The position numbers and the translations under genes were made by a program. This document shows, in pieces, positions 34,993 through 43,917 of a DNA stretch of 64,000 nucleotides. The stretch lies in the NCBI RefSeq assembly GCF_017357225.1, contig NZ_CP071609.1, positions 62,001 to 126,000 of the forward strand, in the 5' to 3' direction. The notes under the pieces were generated by a model. The model did not search any database. It saw only the letters and a list, made by a program, of their open reading frames with translations, and was not told the DNA's origin. The stretch's first letter is position 1, and every line of letters begins with the position of its first letter. This stretch comes from Rhizobium binae. GTDB lineage: Bacteria; Pseudomonadota; Alphaproteobacteria; Rhizobiales; Rhizobiaceae.

Positions 34993-36057
34993 TCAATTCG
35001 CCGCGGCGGCGTCTTCCATCAGCACGGCACGGACATCGACGCCTTCGCCCTGGTATCGAGCGACATTGTCCTTGGTGATAAGCGCCTGCGGCGTGGCGAC
35101 GACGCGGGGCAGTTTCTGGCCGGCGACAAGGCGCAAGGCGGCTTCAAGCGCCACTTCACCGGTCAGTACCGGGAAGCTGTCGACGGTGCCCGTCAATTCG
35201 CCGGCCTTGATCGACGTATAGGCATCGGAAATGCCGTCCGTGCCGAACACGGCAACCTTGTCCTGAAGGCCGGCCGCCTTGACCGCCTCGACGATACCCA
35301 GTGCCATCCCGTCGTTATTGGCATAGAACCCGATCAGGTCGGGATGCTGCTGCAGGATGTTGGTGGCGGCGTCATAGGATGTCTGGCGATCCCAGTTGCC
35401 CGGAACGCTGGCGACGACTTCGAACTTGCCGCTTTCGCTGATCGTCGCCTTGAAGCCGTCGGTACGCTGGACGGCGGCGTAGACACCGGCCTGGCCTTCG
35501 ACGATCGCAACCTTGCCGCCATCCGGCCGGTTCTCGACAAACCATTTCGCCACGCGCACGCCATTGTCGCGCTGGACGTTGCCGACATAGTGCTCCGCCT
35601 GCGGAATGACCGCATCATTGACGTTGACGACCGGAATGCCCGCGGCCTTCGCCTGTTCGATGACCGGCTGAAGATTGGCGTCGGTCTGCGGCGAGACCAA
35701 AAGAACATTGTATCCCTGGGTAATCAGGCCCTCGGCGATTGTCAGCTGGCCGAGTTGGTCGCCTTCGCTCTGTGCTGCCTGATAGACCACCGGCACGCCG
35801 GCCTTGTCGCCGAATTTGGTGTAGCCTTCACCCAGCGAGCGCCAGTATTCGTTGGTCAGCGTCTTGGAAACTGCACCGGCCTTGGTACCTTCCGGCAGCT
35901 TGGGAAACGCGCCGAGCTTGGCTTCGAGCTGCGACCAGTCCATGCGATCCTTTTCGGTGTCGGAGTTGAGTGGCGCAAGTTCCTGCGCGACGGCGGCGCT
36001 GAACAGGAAACTGGCAACCAGACCTGCGGCAACGGTCGTCTTCAAAAATGTCTTCAT
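34993..36057 (-). CDS. Sugar ABC transporter substrate-binding protein (RbsB/periplasmic-binding-protein-1 family)
   Basis: 354 residues from the ATG at 36057 (MKTFLKTTVAAGLVASFLFSAAVAQE), which follows GGGAGGA and carries a clear Sec signal ending AVA. The mature part has the two-lobe pattern of ribose-type receptors: AGVPVVYQAAQSEGDQLGQLTIAEGLITQGYNVLLVSPQTDANLQPVIEQAKAAGIPVVNVND and IGFYANNDGMALGIVEAVKAAGLQDKVAVFGTDG. It captures the sugar for the RbsA/RbsC-like pair. The next gene upstream ends four bases inside its longest frame, so the operon is compact. Confidence 0.93.
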   Translation of the reverse strand: MKTFLKTTVAAGLVASFLFSAAVAQELAPLNSDTEKDRMDWSQLEAKLGAFPKLPEGTKAGAVSKTLTNEYWRSLGEGYTKFGDKAGVPVVYQAAQSEGDQLGQLTIAEGLITQGYNVLLVSPQTDANLQPVIEQAKAAGIPVVNVNDAVIPQAEHYVGNVQRDNGVRVAKWFVENRPDGGKVAIVEGQAGVYAAVQRTDGFKATISESGKFEVVASVPGNWDRQTSYDAATNILQQHPDLIGFYANNDGMALGIVEAVKAAGLQDKVAVFGTDGISDAYTSIKAGELTGTVDSFPVLTGEVALEAALRLVAGQKLPRVVATPQALITKDNVARYQGEGVDVRAVLMEDAAAAN

Positions 36058-36113
36058 CGGTTCCTCCCGAGTGTGAAATTCACACGCCGTCCGGCGTGCT
36101 GCGGTGATGGAGT

Positions 36114-37103
36114 TCAAGCCCCCGCGCCAAGCATCGCTTCTTGAATGATGGACTGGGCGGAAACGGCATCCTGACGGTCAATCGCGCCAGACAGGCGATT
36201 GTCCTGCTCAAGGCGGTCCACGACATCAAGCATGCGCTTGACAGTCTGGATGTTCACCTCGCATTCGTGGACCGGATCGAGTCCGGTCATATCCGGGAAT
36301 GTGTCGAAGTAGATCGCGCCGTCATAACCGTCCTTGCGGATCTGGCGCAGCAGTTCGATCGTCTGTTGTGTGTGAACGGCGCCGACCATCAGGCCATCGT
36401 CACGCTTGGCATAGCCGTCGTTCAGGTGAACGCCGAGAATACGGCTGTAGCGCGCTATCAGCGCCGCCGCGAAGGCCGGCTGCTCATCGGCATAGAGCAC
36501 ATGAGCGAAGTCCAACGTCACACCAAGATTGGGGAGGCCGACTTCCTTGATGGCCAGCAGCGTTGTGGCGCAGTCAGGCATCAGGCTATAGGAGCGCGGC
36601 TCGTTCGGCTTGTACTCGATGCTGATCTGGCAATCGGGATCATGCTCGCAAACTTCACGAATTCCAGAAATTTCGTGTTGCCACAAGGTTGCATAGTCGG
36701 CCTGGAACGCGTAATCGAATCCATCCTGCCCGAGCCAGATGGTCATCAGATTGCTGCCGGCCTCACGGGTGGCGTCGATGCCCTTCTTCGTCAGGTCGAT
36801 GGCTTCACGGCGAACCGCTGCATCAGGGTTGGTGAAGGCGCCAATCTTGAAAGCGGGATTAGTGTAGTAACGCATCGCAAAGCCGTTGATCGCAAGGCCC
36901 ATGTCCCCGATCTGCCGCGCCAATTCGCGCGGGTCTTCGGAGACGTGATCGGGATAATTGAGATCGAGATCCGTCAATCCATCGACCTTTGCAGCACGGG
37001 CGACCATCTGCTTGACACTTGGCTTCCCGGAAAGATCAGGCCATTCGGCCTGCGGCCGGGAGGCAAAGGAGTTGAGGCGGGTGGCGAATTTCAATGGGGT
37101 CAC
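36114..37103 (-). CDS. Sugar phosphate isomerase/epimerase-like TIM-barrel protein (AP endonuclease 2 family)
   Basis: 329 residues, first gene of the RbsABC-type operon. The metal-binding residues of xylose-isomerase-like barrels are suggested by ISIEYKPNEPRS (Glu), GVTLDFAHVLYADE (Asp, His), GVHLNDGYAKRDDG (His, Asp) and IYFDTFPD. The family interconverts ketoses and aldoses or 3-keto sugars. Start position 37103 is 35 bases downstream of the repeated operator. Placement suggests it isomerises the transported sugar before the kinase step. Confidence 0.88.
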   Translation of the reverse strand: MTPLKFATRLNSFASRPQAEWPDLSGKPSVKQMVARAAKVDGLTDLDLNYPDHVSEDPRELARQIGDMGLAINGFAMRYYTNPAFKIGAFTNPDAAVRREAIDLTKKGIDATREAGSNLMTIWLGQDGFDYAFQADYATLWQHEISGIREVCEHDPDCQISIEYKPNEPRSYSLMPDCATTLLAIKEVGLPNLGVTLDFAHVLYADEQPAFAAALIARYSRILGVHLNDGYAKRDDGLMVGAVHTQQTIELLRQIRKDGYDGAIYFDTFPDMTGLDPVHECEVNIQTVKRMLDVVDRLEQDNRLSGAIDRQDAVSAQSIIQEAMLGAGA

Positions 37104-37137
37104 TGGACTGGGCTCACATCGTTTGGCGTTGCAGTTT

Positions 37138-37167
37138 ACTTCACATAATAATACAATATTGTAAAGT
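37138..37167. promoter_or_regulatory. Repeated dyad operator, copy 1 (in front of the RbsABC-type operon)
   Basis: A 30-base element with outer arms ACTTCACA and TGTAAAGT that are inverted copies apart from one base. It lies 35 bases upstream of the TIM-barrel gene. The element at 42345-42374 agrees at about 25 of 30 positions by eye, including both arms. Conservation of arms with a variable centre is what a dimeric repressor site looks like; the RpiR-type protein encoded in this operon is the prime candidate. Confidence 0.7.
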
Positions 37168-37223
37168 TATGAAATGTTGTGCGGCGCACCATTTCGCGGA
37201 TCGGGCTCGCCTTCTGTCGGCTA

Positions 37224-37251
37224 CGGGCGCCACGCTATTTCACGGCGCCCG
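37224..37251 (-). terminator. Terminator-like stem-loop at the end of the MalFGK-type operon
   Basis: Arms CGGGCGCC and GGCGCCCG pair over eight bases and span the permease stop codon at 37235-37237. No T-run follows on the minus strand, so termination is uncertain; it may simply protect the 3' end of the transcript. Confidence 0.35.
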
Positions 37252-38164
37252 CCGTCAGGCCCTTAACGATGTAGCGCTCGAGGAATATGCCGATGAGCAC
37301 GAGCGGCAGAATGGCGGCACTGGCGATCGCTGCCATGGACCACCAGTTGATACCCTGCGATCCGGTCTGGCTTGCGACCATCACCGGCAGCGTCTTGGCA
37401 TCGGTGCTGGTCAGAAGAGCTGCGAAGAAATACTCGTTCCAGCAGAGAATAACGGACAGGATGAATGCCGCGACCATGCCGGGCAGTGCGATGGGCAGCA
37501 CGATCCGCAGGAACGCGCCCCAGATCGAGCAGCCATCGACAAGCGCCGCCTGCTCCAGCTCCAGAGGGATCGTGTCGAACTGGTCGCGCATGATCCAGAT
37601 GACGATCGGCAGGACCATCAGCGTGTAGACCAGGATGAGGCCGACAAGCGAGTCCAGCAGCATCAGTTGCTTGTAGAGAACCAGGAATGGCATCGCGAGC
37701 ACGACCGGTGGCAGGATGAGCTGTGACAGGAAGAAGAAGGAGATGTCCTTGTTGCGCATCCAGAGAAATTTGTAGGAGAACCGGCTGAGGCCGTAGGCCG
37801 CGAGCGATCCGAGGACGACAGCGAGAAGCGAGGCGCCCGCCGACGCGACGATGCTGTTGAAGAACCGGCGGATGAACTCGTCACGGACGGTCGATTGCGC
37901 AAAGATCGTGTCGGGCGACAGGCCAAGCGAACGCCAGCCTTTCCAGTCCGGCGTAAAATCCACGAAGGGAATGAGGTGGCCCTGGGTCACGTTCACGGCG
38001 GTCTTGAATGACGTCGTCACCGTCCAGTAGATCGGAAACAGGGAAACGAAGGCCCAAAAGACCAGGGCGGCGTAGATCAGCATGCTACGGGTCATGAAGC
38101 TGGGCAGCGCGAAGCTGCGACGTGCGGGCGCTTTTGGACGTATTGCCCCATGTGCTGTCGACAT
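37235..38164 (-). CDS. Sugar ABC transporter permease (MalG-like)
   Basis: About 309 residues from the ATG at 38164 (MSTAHGAIRPKAPARRSF), 11 bases past the preceding stop; an ATG at 38197 with AAAGGGG ahead is also possible and would overlap that gene. Six hydrophobic helices are visible (LIYAALVFWAFVSLFPIYW, ISFFFLSQLILPPVVLAMPFLVLY), and the EAA loop is LELEQAALVDGCSIWGAFLRIVLPIALPGMVAAFILSVILCWNEYFFA, the MalG signature. It pairs with the MalF-like permease. Confidence 0.92.
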   Translation of the reverse strand: MSTAHGAIRPKAPARRSFALPSFMTRSMLIYAALVFWAFVSLFPIYWTVTTSFKTAVNVTQGHLIPFVDFTPDWKGWRSLGLSPDTIFAQSTVRDEFIRRFFNSIVASAGASLLAVVLGSLAAYGLSRFSYKFLWMRNKDISFFFLSQLILPPVVLAMPFLVLYKQLMLLDSLVGLILVYTLMVLPIVIWIMRDQFDTIPLELEQAALVDGCSIWGAFLRIVLPIALPGMVAAFILSVILCWNEYFFAALLTSTDAKTLPVMVASQTGSQGINWWSMAAIASAAILPLVLIGIFLERYIVKGLTAGAVK

Positions 38165-38175
38165 CGTGTCAGCCC

Positions 38176-39294
38176 TCAGTTTGTTCTTTGCATCCATCGG
38201 CTTGCCCCTTTCAGGATAAGCGCGACGAAAATGATGATGATGACGAGATAGACTTCGGCGAGCATGGTGCCGTAGCCGACATTGGAACGGTCCCGGTATT
38301 CCCGAAAGATGAAACTCGAAACCGTGTCCGTCGCGCCGCCCGGGCCGCCTGCCGTCACATTAATGACGATATCGGCGAGTTTCAGCTCGAATATGATGCG
38401 CAGGATCAAGGCGGTCATGCTCACCGGCAGCATCAGGGGGAAGGTGATCTCCTTGAACGATTGCCAACCGGTGGCGCCATCGACCCGTGCCGCCTCCTTG
38501 ATTTCTGCAGGCAATGCCTGCAGGCCGGCCAGCAGCAGAACCATCATGAAGGGAATGGAGACCCACGCATCCATGGCCATGATCGACAATCGCGCCAGCC
38601 AGGGGGTGGAGAAGAAGGCGGGATTGTCCCAGCCCAGATAGCGCGCCAGCGTCGCCGCGGGACCGAAACGGTACTCCATCAGCGACTTGCCGATCATCCA
38701 GCTGACGGCGACCGGACTCAGCATCAACGGCAACAGAAAAGCGACACGGAAGAACTTGCGTGCCTTGATCTCTGCGTTGAGCAGAAGAGCCAGGCTGAAG
38801 GCGATCGCATATTGAACGAGAACCGCCAGAACATAGTAGACCATGTTCAAAAGCGCATTCCAGAAATAGGCATCCGCCAGAAGCGTGCGCAGATTGTCGA
38901 GACCGTTGAAGCGTCGTCCCTCGACCGCACTGAGGTTCCAATCGGTAAACGCGATGTAGAGGCCGAAAATGGTCGGAAAGATCACCATGGCGACGGTAAA
39001 AAGAACGGCCGGGAGGACGAAGGCCGCGCGCTCGCCCGCCTCACCGCGGATCATCACCTGGGATACGCCGAAGACCACCGCCCAGATAAGATAGACGTAG
39101 AGCAGAGGGCGCCAGCTCTCAAAGCCCAACGCGGTGACGCCCATGGCATCGAACGACTGAAGCGCCAGGACCACTAGGAAGGTGATGGTCGCGATCGCCA
39201 GCAGAGCCTTGCCGAGCAGGACATGCTTTCCGGCGGGAGCAGCACGGCGCGCTGCGAACGGTTCGTTTGTAACCAGCGTCATTGAGTGAGACAT
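38176..39294 (-). CDS. Sugar ABC transporter permease (MalF-like) with extra N-terminal helices
   Basis: 372 residues, longer than the usual 290-310. Two additional hydrophobic segments (ALLAIATITFLVVLALQSF, LLYVYLIWAVVFGVSQVMI) precede the standard six-helix core that starts at FVLPAVLFTVAMVIFPTIFGLYIAFTDW. The EAA loop is EIKEAARVDGATGWQSFKEITFPLMLPVSMTALILRIIFELKLADI. It sits between the binding-protein and MalG-like genes. A hairpin with seven-base arms (TCCGGCG/CGCCGGA, 39340-39370) lies in the preceding gap. Confidence 0.92.
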   Translation of the reverse strand: MSHSMTLVTNEPFAARRAAPAGKHVLLGKALLAIATITFLVVLALQSFDAMGVTALGFESWRPLLYVYLIWAVVFGVSQVMIRGEAGERAAFVLPAVLFTVAMVIFPTIFGLYIAFTDWNLSAVEGRRFNGLDNLRTLLADAYFWNALLNMVYYVLAVLVQYAIAFSLALLLNAEIKARKFFRVAFLLPLMLSPVAVSWMIGKSLMEYRFGPAATLARYLGWDNPAFFSTPWLARLSIMAMDAWVSIPFMMVLLLAGLQALPAEIKEAARVDGATGWQSFKEITFPLMLPVSMTALILRIIFELKLADIVINVTAGGPGGATDTVSSFIFREYRDRSNVGYGTMLAEVYLVIIIIFVALILKGASRWMQRTN

Positions 39295-39405
39295 GGCAGC
39301 AGACCCTCACGGCCGAAGTTTGAAAATCGTCTCTGCGGTTCCGGCGACACGGGAGAATCATGCCGCCGGACCCCGCGGGGAGCCATGAGGCGATTGACCT
39401 CAGGC

Positions 39406-41067
39406 TCAGACGCCGAGCGATGCATTGTAGAGGGCTATCTGCTTGTCGCGGCCCAGCTGATCGGTGATCTTCTCCCAGGCAACGGCAATCGCATCCGCCC
39501 CCTCCTGGGCTGTCATCTGGCCGGCGAACACCTTGGCCAACTCGTCTTCCGCGACGCTGTAATACTGGAAGATGCCGGGGATGCGCGGCTCGATGGCAGC
39601 ATTGGGGTGGTTGTACGAGTTCGACTGCGAGGCGAGGTAGTTCGAGATGAAGGCCTCGTCGTAGCCAGCCTCGACCCATTCCTTGGTGTCGAACTGGCTC
39701 TTGCGATAGCACTGGAAGCCGGACGGATATGCCGCCATCCACAGAGCCAGGTCCTTACCGCCGAGATGGGCCGCCGCGCTCCAGGCTGCCTTCTTCTTTT
39801 TTTCGTCGCTGTCGACCCGGGCCATGACGTAGACACCCCATCCGAGGTAGGCCATATTCGGTGCGTGATTCGGACCGCTCGGCAGCTCGTCCCAGTGACC
39901 GGTCTTCGAATTGTAGACGTCATCCGAACCAGGCAGGATATCGAAGGCGACAGTGTCGCCGATCACCGACGTGTCGCTGGTGCGCGCGCCCGAGCCGACA
40001 TCGCCCCACCAGGAAACCATGGATCCGGTACCAGCCAGGAACTGCTGGAAGGCGGTGGTGCCAGGGTCAGCATTGAGCTGATCGCCAGACTCCGACGGCA
40101 ACGCGTCGATCACGTCCTGAATGGCCCGGACCCAGGCCGGGTTGTTGATCCGCGGCTTCATCGTATCAACGTCGAAGAGCCAGGCCTTGTCGTCCGGATG
40201 CTTGGCATAGGCGGTGGCGCGGCTGCCGAGGAAGTAGAAGCCGAACCCACCCCAGGCTTTCGGCGCATCGAGGTAGCCGATCGCTTCCATGCCGCCAATG
40301 GTCTTGCCCTTGAGGAATTTGGTGACTTCCTGAACCTTCTGCCAAGTCTTGGGCACGCCCCACTCGCCCTTATGCCCCTCGTCCTTCCAGGCCTTTGCCA
40401 GATTGGCATCGGTAAAGTAGTCGGCGCGGTAGTTGAAGTTGTGGCAATCGCCATCGACCGAGATGCGATACGTCTTGCCGTTCCAGGTTCCGACCGGCGC
40501 CTTGAGATAGTCGACATAGTCGTCCATGTCGATCTGGGCCTTGACCCAGTCCGGCATCTCGGATGCGAGCCCCTTGCCGCAGACATCGCCTTCGAAAGGC
40601 GCCCCCATCTCGAGGATGTCGAAATCCACTGTTCCGGTGGCGATGGCCTGCTGGAGACGCGGATTATAGTCTGCCTGCGCCAGGTCGATCCAAGAGATTT
40701 TCGCACCGGTATAATCTTCCCAGGATTTCAGGAAGCCGCGGAAGATCACATTGTGAAGATTCTGGTTGTTGAGCCCCATGAAAGACAGTTCGACGCCAGC
40801 GAATTCACCCTGCTTCACGCTGCTCTTGGTCGCGCCGAGGCACAGTTCCCCGACCTTTTGCCAATCCGCATCAGTCGGCGACCCCTTGCCGATGCCGGGA
40901 ATCTGCAGGATCTTGCTGCGCAAGGACGCGTCCTGCGCGCTGGCGCTGCCGACAGCACCGAGAATGGTGCCGGCGGCGGCAAGAGCCCCCAGACTAGCGC
41001 CGGTCTTCAAAATGGCGCGGCGGCTCAGGCCGATCGCCATCATTCTCTCGAAATCACTGACTTTCAT
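39406..41067 (-). CDS. Large sugar ABC transporter substrate-binding protein (family 1), Tat-type signal
   Basis: 553 residues, clearly longer than the usual 400-450. The N-terminus MKVSDFERMMAIGLSRRAILKTGASLGALAAAGTILGAVGSASAQD has twin arginines before a hydrophobic stretch and an alanine-rich cleavage region, suggesting Tat export. The mature protein has extracellular solute-binding motifs (NVIFRGFLKSWEDYTGAKISWIDLAQADYNPRLQQAIATGTVDFDILEMGAPFEGDV, GTTAFQQFLAGTGSMVSWWGDVG). Its gene follows the ATPase gene by 84 bases. Ligand unknown; oligosaccharides or polyols are typical of large members. Confidence 0.9.
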   Translation of the reverse strand: MKVSDFERMMAIGLSRRAILKTGASLGALAAAGTILGAVGSASAQDASLRSKILQIPGIGKGSPTDADWQKVGELCLGATKSSVKQGEFAGVELSFMGLNNQNLHNVIFRGFLKSWEDYTGAKISWIDLAQADYNPRLQQAIATGTVDFDILEMGAPFEGDVCGKGLASEMPDWVKAQIDMDDYVDYLKAPVGTWNGKTYRISVDGDCHNFNYRADYFTDANLAKAWKDEGHKGEWGVPKTWQKVQEVTKFLKGKTIGGMEAIGYLDAPKAWGGFGFYFLGSRATAYAKHPDDKAWLFDVDTMKPRINNPAWVRAIQDVIDALPSESGDQLNADPGTTAFQQFLAGTGSMVSWWGDVGSGARTSDTSVIGDTVAFDILPGSDDVYNSKTGHWDELPSGPNHAPNMAYLGWGVYVMARVDSDEKKKKAAWSAAAHLGGKDLALWMAAYPSGFQCYRKSQFDTKEWVEAGYDEAFISNYLASQSNSYNHPNAAIEPRIPGIFQYYSVAEDELAKVFAGQMTAQEGADAIAVAWEKITDQLGRDKQIALYNASLGV

Positions 41068-41151
41068 AATTCACTCCTCCCGTTGAACAAATCACCACAC
41101 GTGATGGGTATCGGCCGAGCCCCTGCGTCGCAGGGCATCGGCGAAGCGCTT

Positions 41152-42213
41152 TCAATCGAGCCGCAATCCGGTTTTCAGATCGAAAAGATTCGCGGATGCC
41201 GGGTTTGGCGTCATTGCCATCGGCTGGCCGGATCGGTCCTCCACCCGGTCGCGAAAGACCCCGATAACCTTCTGGTTGCCGATCTGGGCAAAGACCTGCG
41301 TCTCCGATCCCGTCGTTTCCACGACAGTGACGTTGGCCGTCACTTCGCCGCCAAGCGCGAAATGCTCCGGCCGGATGCCGTAGAAGGCGGGCCGGCCATC
41401 GGAGCCTTCCGGTGCGCGAACAAGCGGCAGGCGGACGCCGTCGTCGGTTTCGAAAAGGGGTGCCCCGGACGTCCGGATGTGGCCTTTCAGCAGGTTCATC
41501 GACGGCGAGCCTATGAAATCGGCAACGAAAGTATTGGCCGGCTTGTCATAAAGTTCGAGCGGTGAACCGATCTGCTCGACGCGTCCGTCCCGCAGCACCA
41601 CGATGCGATCCGCCATCGTCATCGCCTCGACCTGGTCATGGGTGACATAGATCATCGTGGTCGCAAGCCGCCGCTGCAATTCCTTGATCTCCGCGCGCAT
41701 CTGCACCCGCAGTTTCGCATCCAGATTGGAAAGCGGTTCGTCGAACAGAAAAACCTTTGGATCGCGCACGATCGCCCGTCCCATGGCGACACGTTGTCTC
41801 TGCCCCCCGGAGAGTTGACGCGGATAGCGTGCGAGATAGGGAACCAGATCAAGAATCTCGGCCGCTTTTCTCACACGGCCGTCGATATCCGCCTTGGCCT
41901 CTCCGCGCATTTTCAGTGCGAAGCCCATGTTCTCGGCGACGGTCTTGTGGGGATAGAGAGCGTAGCTCTGGAACACCATCGCAATGTCGCGATCTTTTGG
42001 CGGCAGATCGTTCACTACCTGGCCGTCGATGCGGATATCGCCGAATGTGATCGGCTCCAGCCCCGCGACCATGCGCAGAAGTGTGGATTTGCCGCAGCCC
42101 GAAGGACCAACCAGAACCACGAACTCGCCATCGGGTATTTCCACCGAAACCCCATGGACTACGGTCAGGCTTCCGTAGGCTTTGCCGACGTTGACGATAT
42201 CCATGGATGCCAA
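41152..42213 (-). CDS. Sugar ABC transporter ATP-binding protein (MalK/UgpC-like)
   Basis: About 353 residues. The strongest ribosome site, AGGGAGGA, is well spaced for a TTG at 42213 giving (M)[22 protein letters not shown]; the ATG at 42204 is the alternative. Walker [10 protein letters not shown], signature [14 protein letters not shown], Walker [17 protein letters not shown] and H-loop THDQVEAM are intact, followed by the TOBE/OB regulatory region ([30 protein letters not shown]). It is the first gene of the second sugar operon, 131 bases downstream of operator copy 2. Confidence 0.92.
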   Translation of the reverse strand: MASMDIVNVGKAYGSLTVVHGVSVEIPDGEFVVLVGPSGCGKSTLLRMVAGLEPITFGDIRIDGQVVNDLPPKDRDIAMVFQSYALYPHKTVAENMGFALKMRGEAKADIDGRVRKAAEILDLVPYLARYPRQLSGGQRQRVAMGRAIVRDPKVFLFDEPLSNLDAKLRVQMRAEIKELQRRLATTMIYVTHDQVEAMTMADRIVVLRDGRVEQIGSPLELYDKPANTFVADFIGSPSMNLLKGHIRTSGAPLFETDDGVRLPLVRAPEGSDGRPAFYGIRPEHFALGGEVTANVTVVETTGSETQVFAQIGNQKVIGVFRDRVEDRSGQPMAMTPNPASANLFDLKTGLRLD

Positions 42214-42572
42214 TGCGAATTCCTCCCTATACGTCGCGCTCCCCACGACGCTTGATCGTCCCTCCAGAAGGCGGCGGCGGGGCGTCCCATCCAGCAACAC
42301 CCCGCCGGCCGGTCCGCCCTGGGAGGGACATCATTCGGCTAGAAACTTCACATAATGACTCCATAGTGTAAAGTAGTTTATCCCCGCATCCAAAATATTT
42401 TTATGCTGCCTCTCATTCTCCGAGTTTTGCTCCTGTTTGTTCCTGTAATAGCCGGTGATTCCCCCTAAATGCCGAATGACGACCCCCTGCTCGACGTTAA
42501 AGCATGATTTGCAAACATCACGACGTACGTATACTCTGTGAAGAAAACCACTGCGGCCAAGGGAGGCACCAG
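42214..42572. other. Divergent intergenic region between the MalK-like and fucU-like genes
   Basis: 359 bases holding promoters for both directions. The only clear element is the dyad operator at 42345-42374, roughly midway, which could therefore control both transcripts. The stretch 42375-42500 is AT-richer than its surroundings. Confidence 0.5.
42345..42374. promoter_or_regulatory. Repeated dyad operator, copy 2 (between the MalK-like and fucU-like genes)
   Basis: Arms ACTTCACA and TGTAAAGT with an AT-containing centre, the same arrangement and length as the element at 37138-37167. The first twelve bases are identical in the two copies and eleven of the last twelve agree. It is placed to control the minus-strand MalFGK-type operon and, on the other side, the fucU-like gene. 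Confidence 0.7.
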
Positions 42573-43013
42573 GTGCTAAAAGGAATCGATCTGGTCATCA
42601 ACGCTGAACTGATCCATGCGTTGATGCTGATGGGGCACGGGGACCAGCTGGTCTTGTGCGATATCAACCATCCCGCCCAGACCATCGCCCGGCACACCAC
42701 CTACGGCCGCCTCATTGACCTCTCCGGCTGTGGTCTTGAGCGTGCAGCGGAAGCGATCCTAAAGCTGTTTCCGCTCGACACATTCGTCGACGCCCCCGTG
42801 AAACGGATGCAGGTTGTGGGCGACCCGGAAAAGCAGATGCCAATCTTTTCCGCGATGCAGACGGTTGTCGATCGCGCGGAAGTGCGGCCGATCAGGATGG
42901 ACGCATTGGAACGCTTCGCATTCTACGAGGCGGCACAAAACTCGTTCGCAATTGTCAGAACCTCAGATCCTGGTCCGTACGGATGCTTTATTTTCAGCAA
43001 AGGTGTCATTTAG
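42573..43013 (+). CDS. fucU: RbsD/FucU-family sugar mutarotase
   Basis: 146 residues from a GTG at 42573 with GGGAGG at ideal distance; the frame is open further upstream without a better start. MLKGIDLVINAELIHALMLMGHGDQLVLCDINHPA is the family opening, in which the His and Asp of MGHGD act on the anomeric carbon, and the end FYEAAQNSFAIVRTSDPGPYGCFIFSKGVI matches FucU C-termini. FucU interconverts alpha and beta L-fucose, RbsD the ribose anomers; length and ending favour FucU. Transcribed away from the MalFGK-type operon, it probably serves the same sugar pathway. Confidence 0.85.
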   Translation: MLKGIDLVINAELIHALMLMGHGDQLVLCDINHPAQTIARHTTYGRLIDLSGCGLERAAEAILKLFPLDTFVDAPVKRMQVVGDPEKQMPIFSAMQTVVDRAEVRPIRMDALERFAFYEAAQNSFAIVRTSDPGPYGCFIFSKGVI

Positions 43014-43176
43014 TCGAACTGACCGCCTTGAACCAATTCGAACTACCGACCGGCACGAAATTTTGTAAGGTACTGAAACACATCCATTTCCTGGTAATTC
43101 GAATGACCCATGGTTTTGACGCAACGCAGATTTTAGGATGATGCTCTCGACAAGCGATCGCGCCCCTTATGTGCGC

Positions 43177-43917
43177 TTAGTTTTCGGCTCGACCATAGCC
43201 CAATTGTCGTAAGTTCTCCGCCACCCGCCCTTCGACCGCAAGCGCATCTTCCGACCACAGTTCTGCGATCGCGTCCAATACGCGGTCGAGCTCCCATGGT
43301 AGAACAGACCTGCCCTCGATTTGTGTGAATGGTCCGTCAGATTCGGTTAACAGGCGATCACGGGGGATCATTTTGACGATATCCCGGCCCTTCTGACCAT
43401 AGATCATCCCTGGTCCCACGCTGAACCAACAGCCCATGGAGACGGCGCGATCCAACTCTCGCTTTGTCCCCGAAAACCAATGAAGGATTGGTGTTCCTGC
43501 GCCTTTGTGCGCTTCGAGTGCATCCAATACCTGCGTGGCCGCCCGCCGACTATGAATAGTCATTACACGACCGCCCGCCTGGTCGCATAGATCTAAAATG
43601 CGATGAAACACCCGCTTTTGCGTTTCCCAATGGGGTCGCAACTCGGGTGAGCCGTCTAACCCGATCTCCCCTACGTATGTGGCTGATGGCAGGAGTCTTT
43701 CAAATAAGGGAAGTTCGCCATGGCGTTCATGTGCAATCTGCGGATGCAGCCCAAGCGCCGTTCTGATCCGCTTTGCCTTATGTGAAAGAGCGAGCGTGCC
43801 TTCCCAAGCCGAGGGCGTGTTAGTGACAGAGAGAACATAGATATTCCGGTTCACGCAGGACTGCGTGATCGCAACAGGATCCGGGTACAGATCAAGATGG
43901 CAATGGAAGTCAATCAC
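43177..43917 (-). CDS. qatD: QatD: TatD-family metal-dependent hydrolase of the Qat defence system
   Basis: 246 residues. The TatD metal ligands are visible: HCH at residues 5-7, Glu in YVGEIGLDGS, His in VMTIHSRRA, His in ILHWFSGTKRELDRA and Asp in LLTESDGPF. It is the last of four minus-strand genes in the order A-B-C-D described for the anti-phage QatABCD system, and its start overlaps the QatC stop by four bases. TatD proteins are 3'-5' DNases or hydrolases; in Qat the target is not established to my knowledge. Confidence 0.9.
   Translation of the reverse strand: MIDFHCHLDLYPDPVAITQSCVNRNIYVLSVTNTPSAWEGTLALSHKAKRIRTALGLHPQIAHERHGELPLFERLLPSATYVGEIGLDGSPELRPHWETQKRVFHRILDLCDQAGGRVMTIHSRRAATQVLDALEAHKGAGTPILHWFSGTKRELDRAVSMGCWFSVGPGMIYGQKGRDIVKMIPRDRLLTESDGPFTQIEGRSVLPWELDRVLDAIAELWSEDALAVEGRVAENLRQLGYGRAEN

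Noticed and set aside
34375..36144. 589-residue plus-strand open frame
   Set aside because: Antisense to the RbsA- and RbsB-like genes; low-complexity and without recognisable domains.
39286..41565. 759-residue plus-strand open frame
   Set aside because: It lies antisense to the large sugar-binding protein gene and part of the MalK-like gene, has no family motifs, and reflects the GC-rich codon pattern of those genes.
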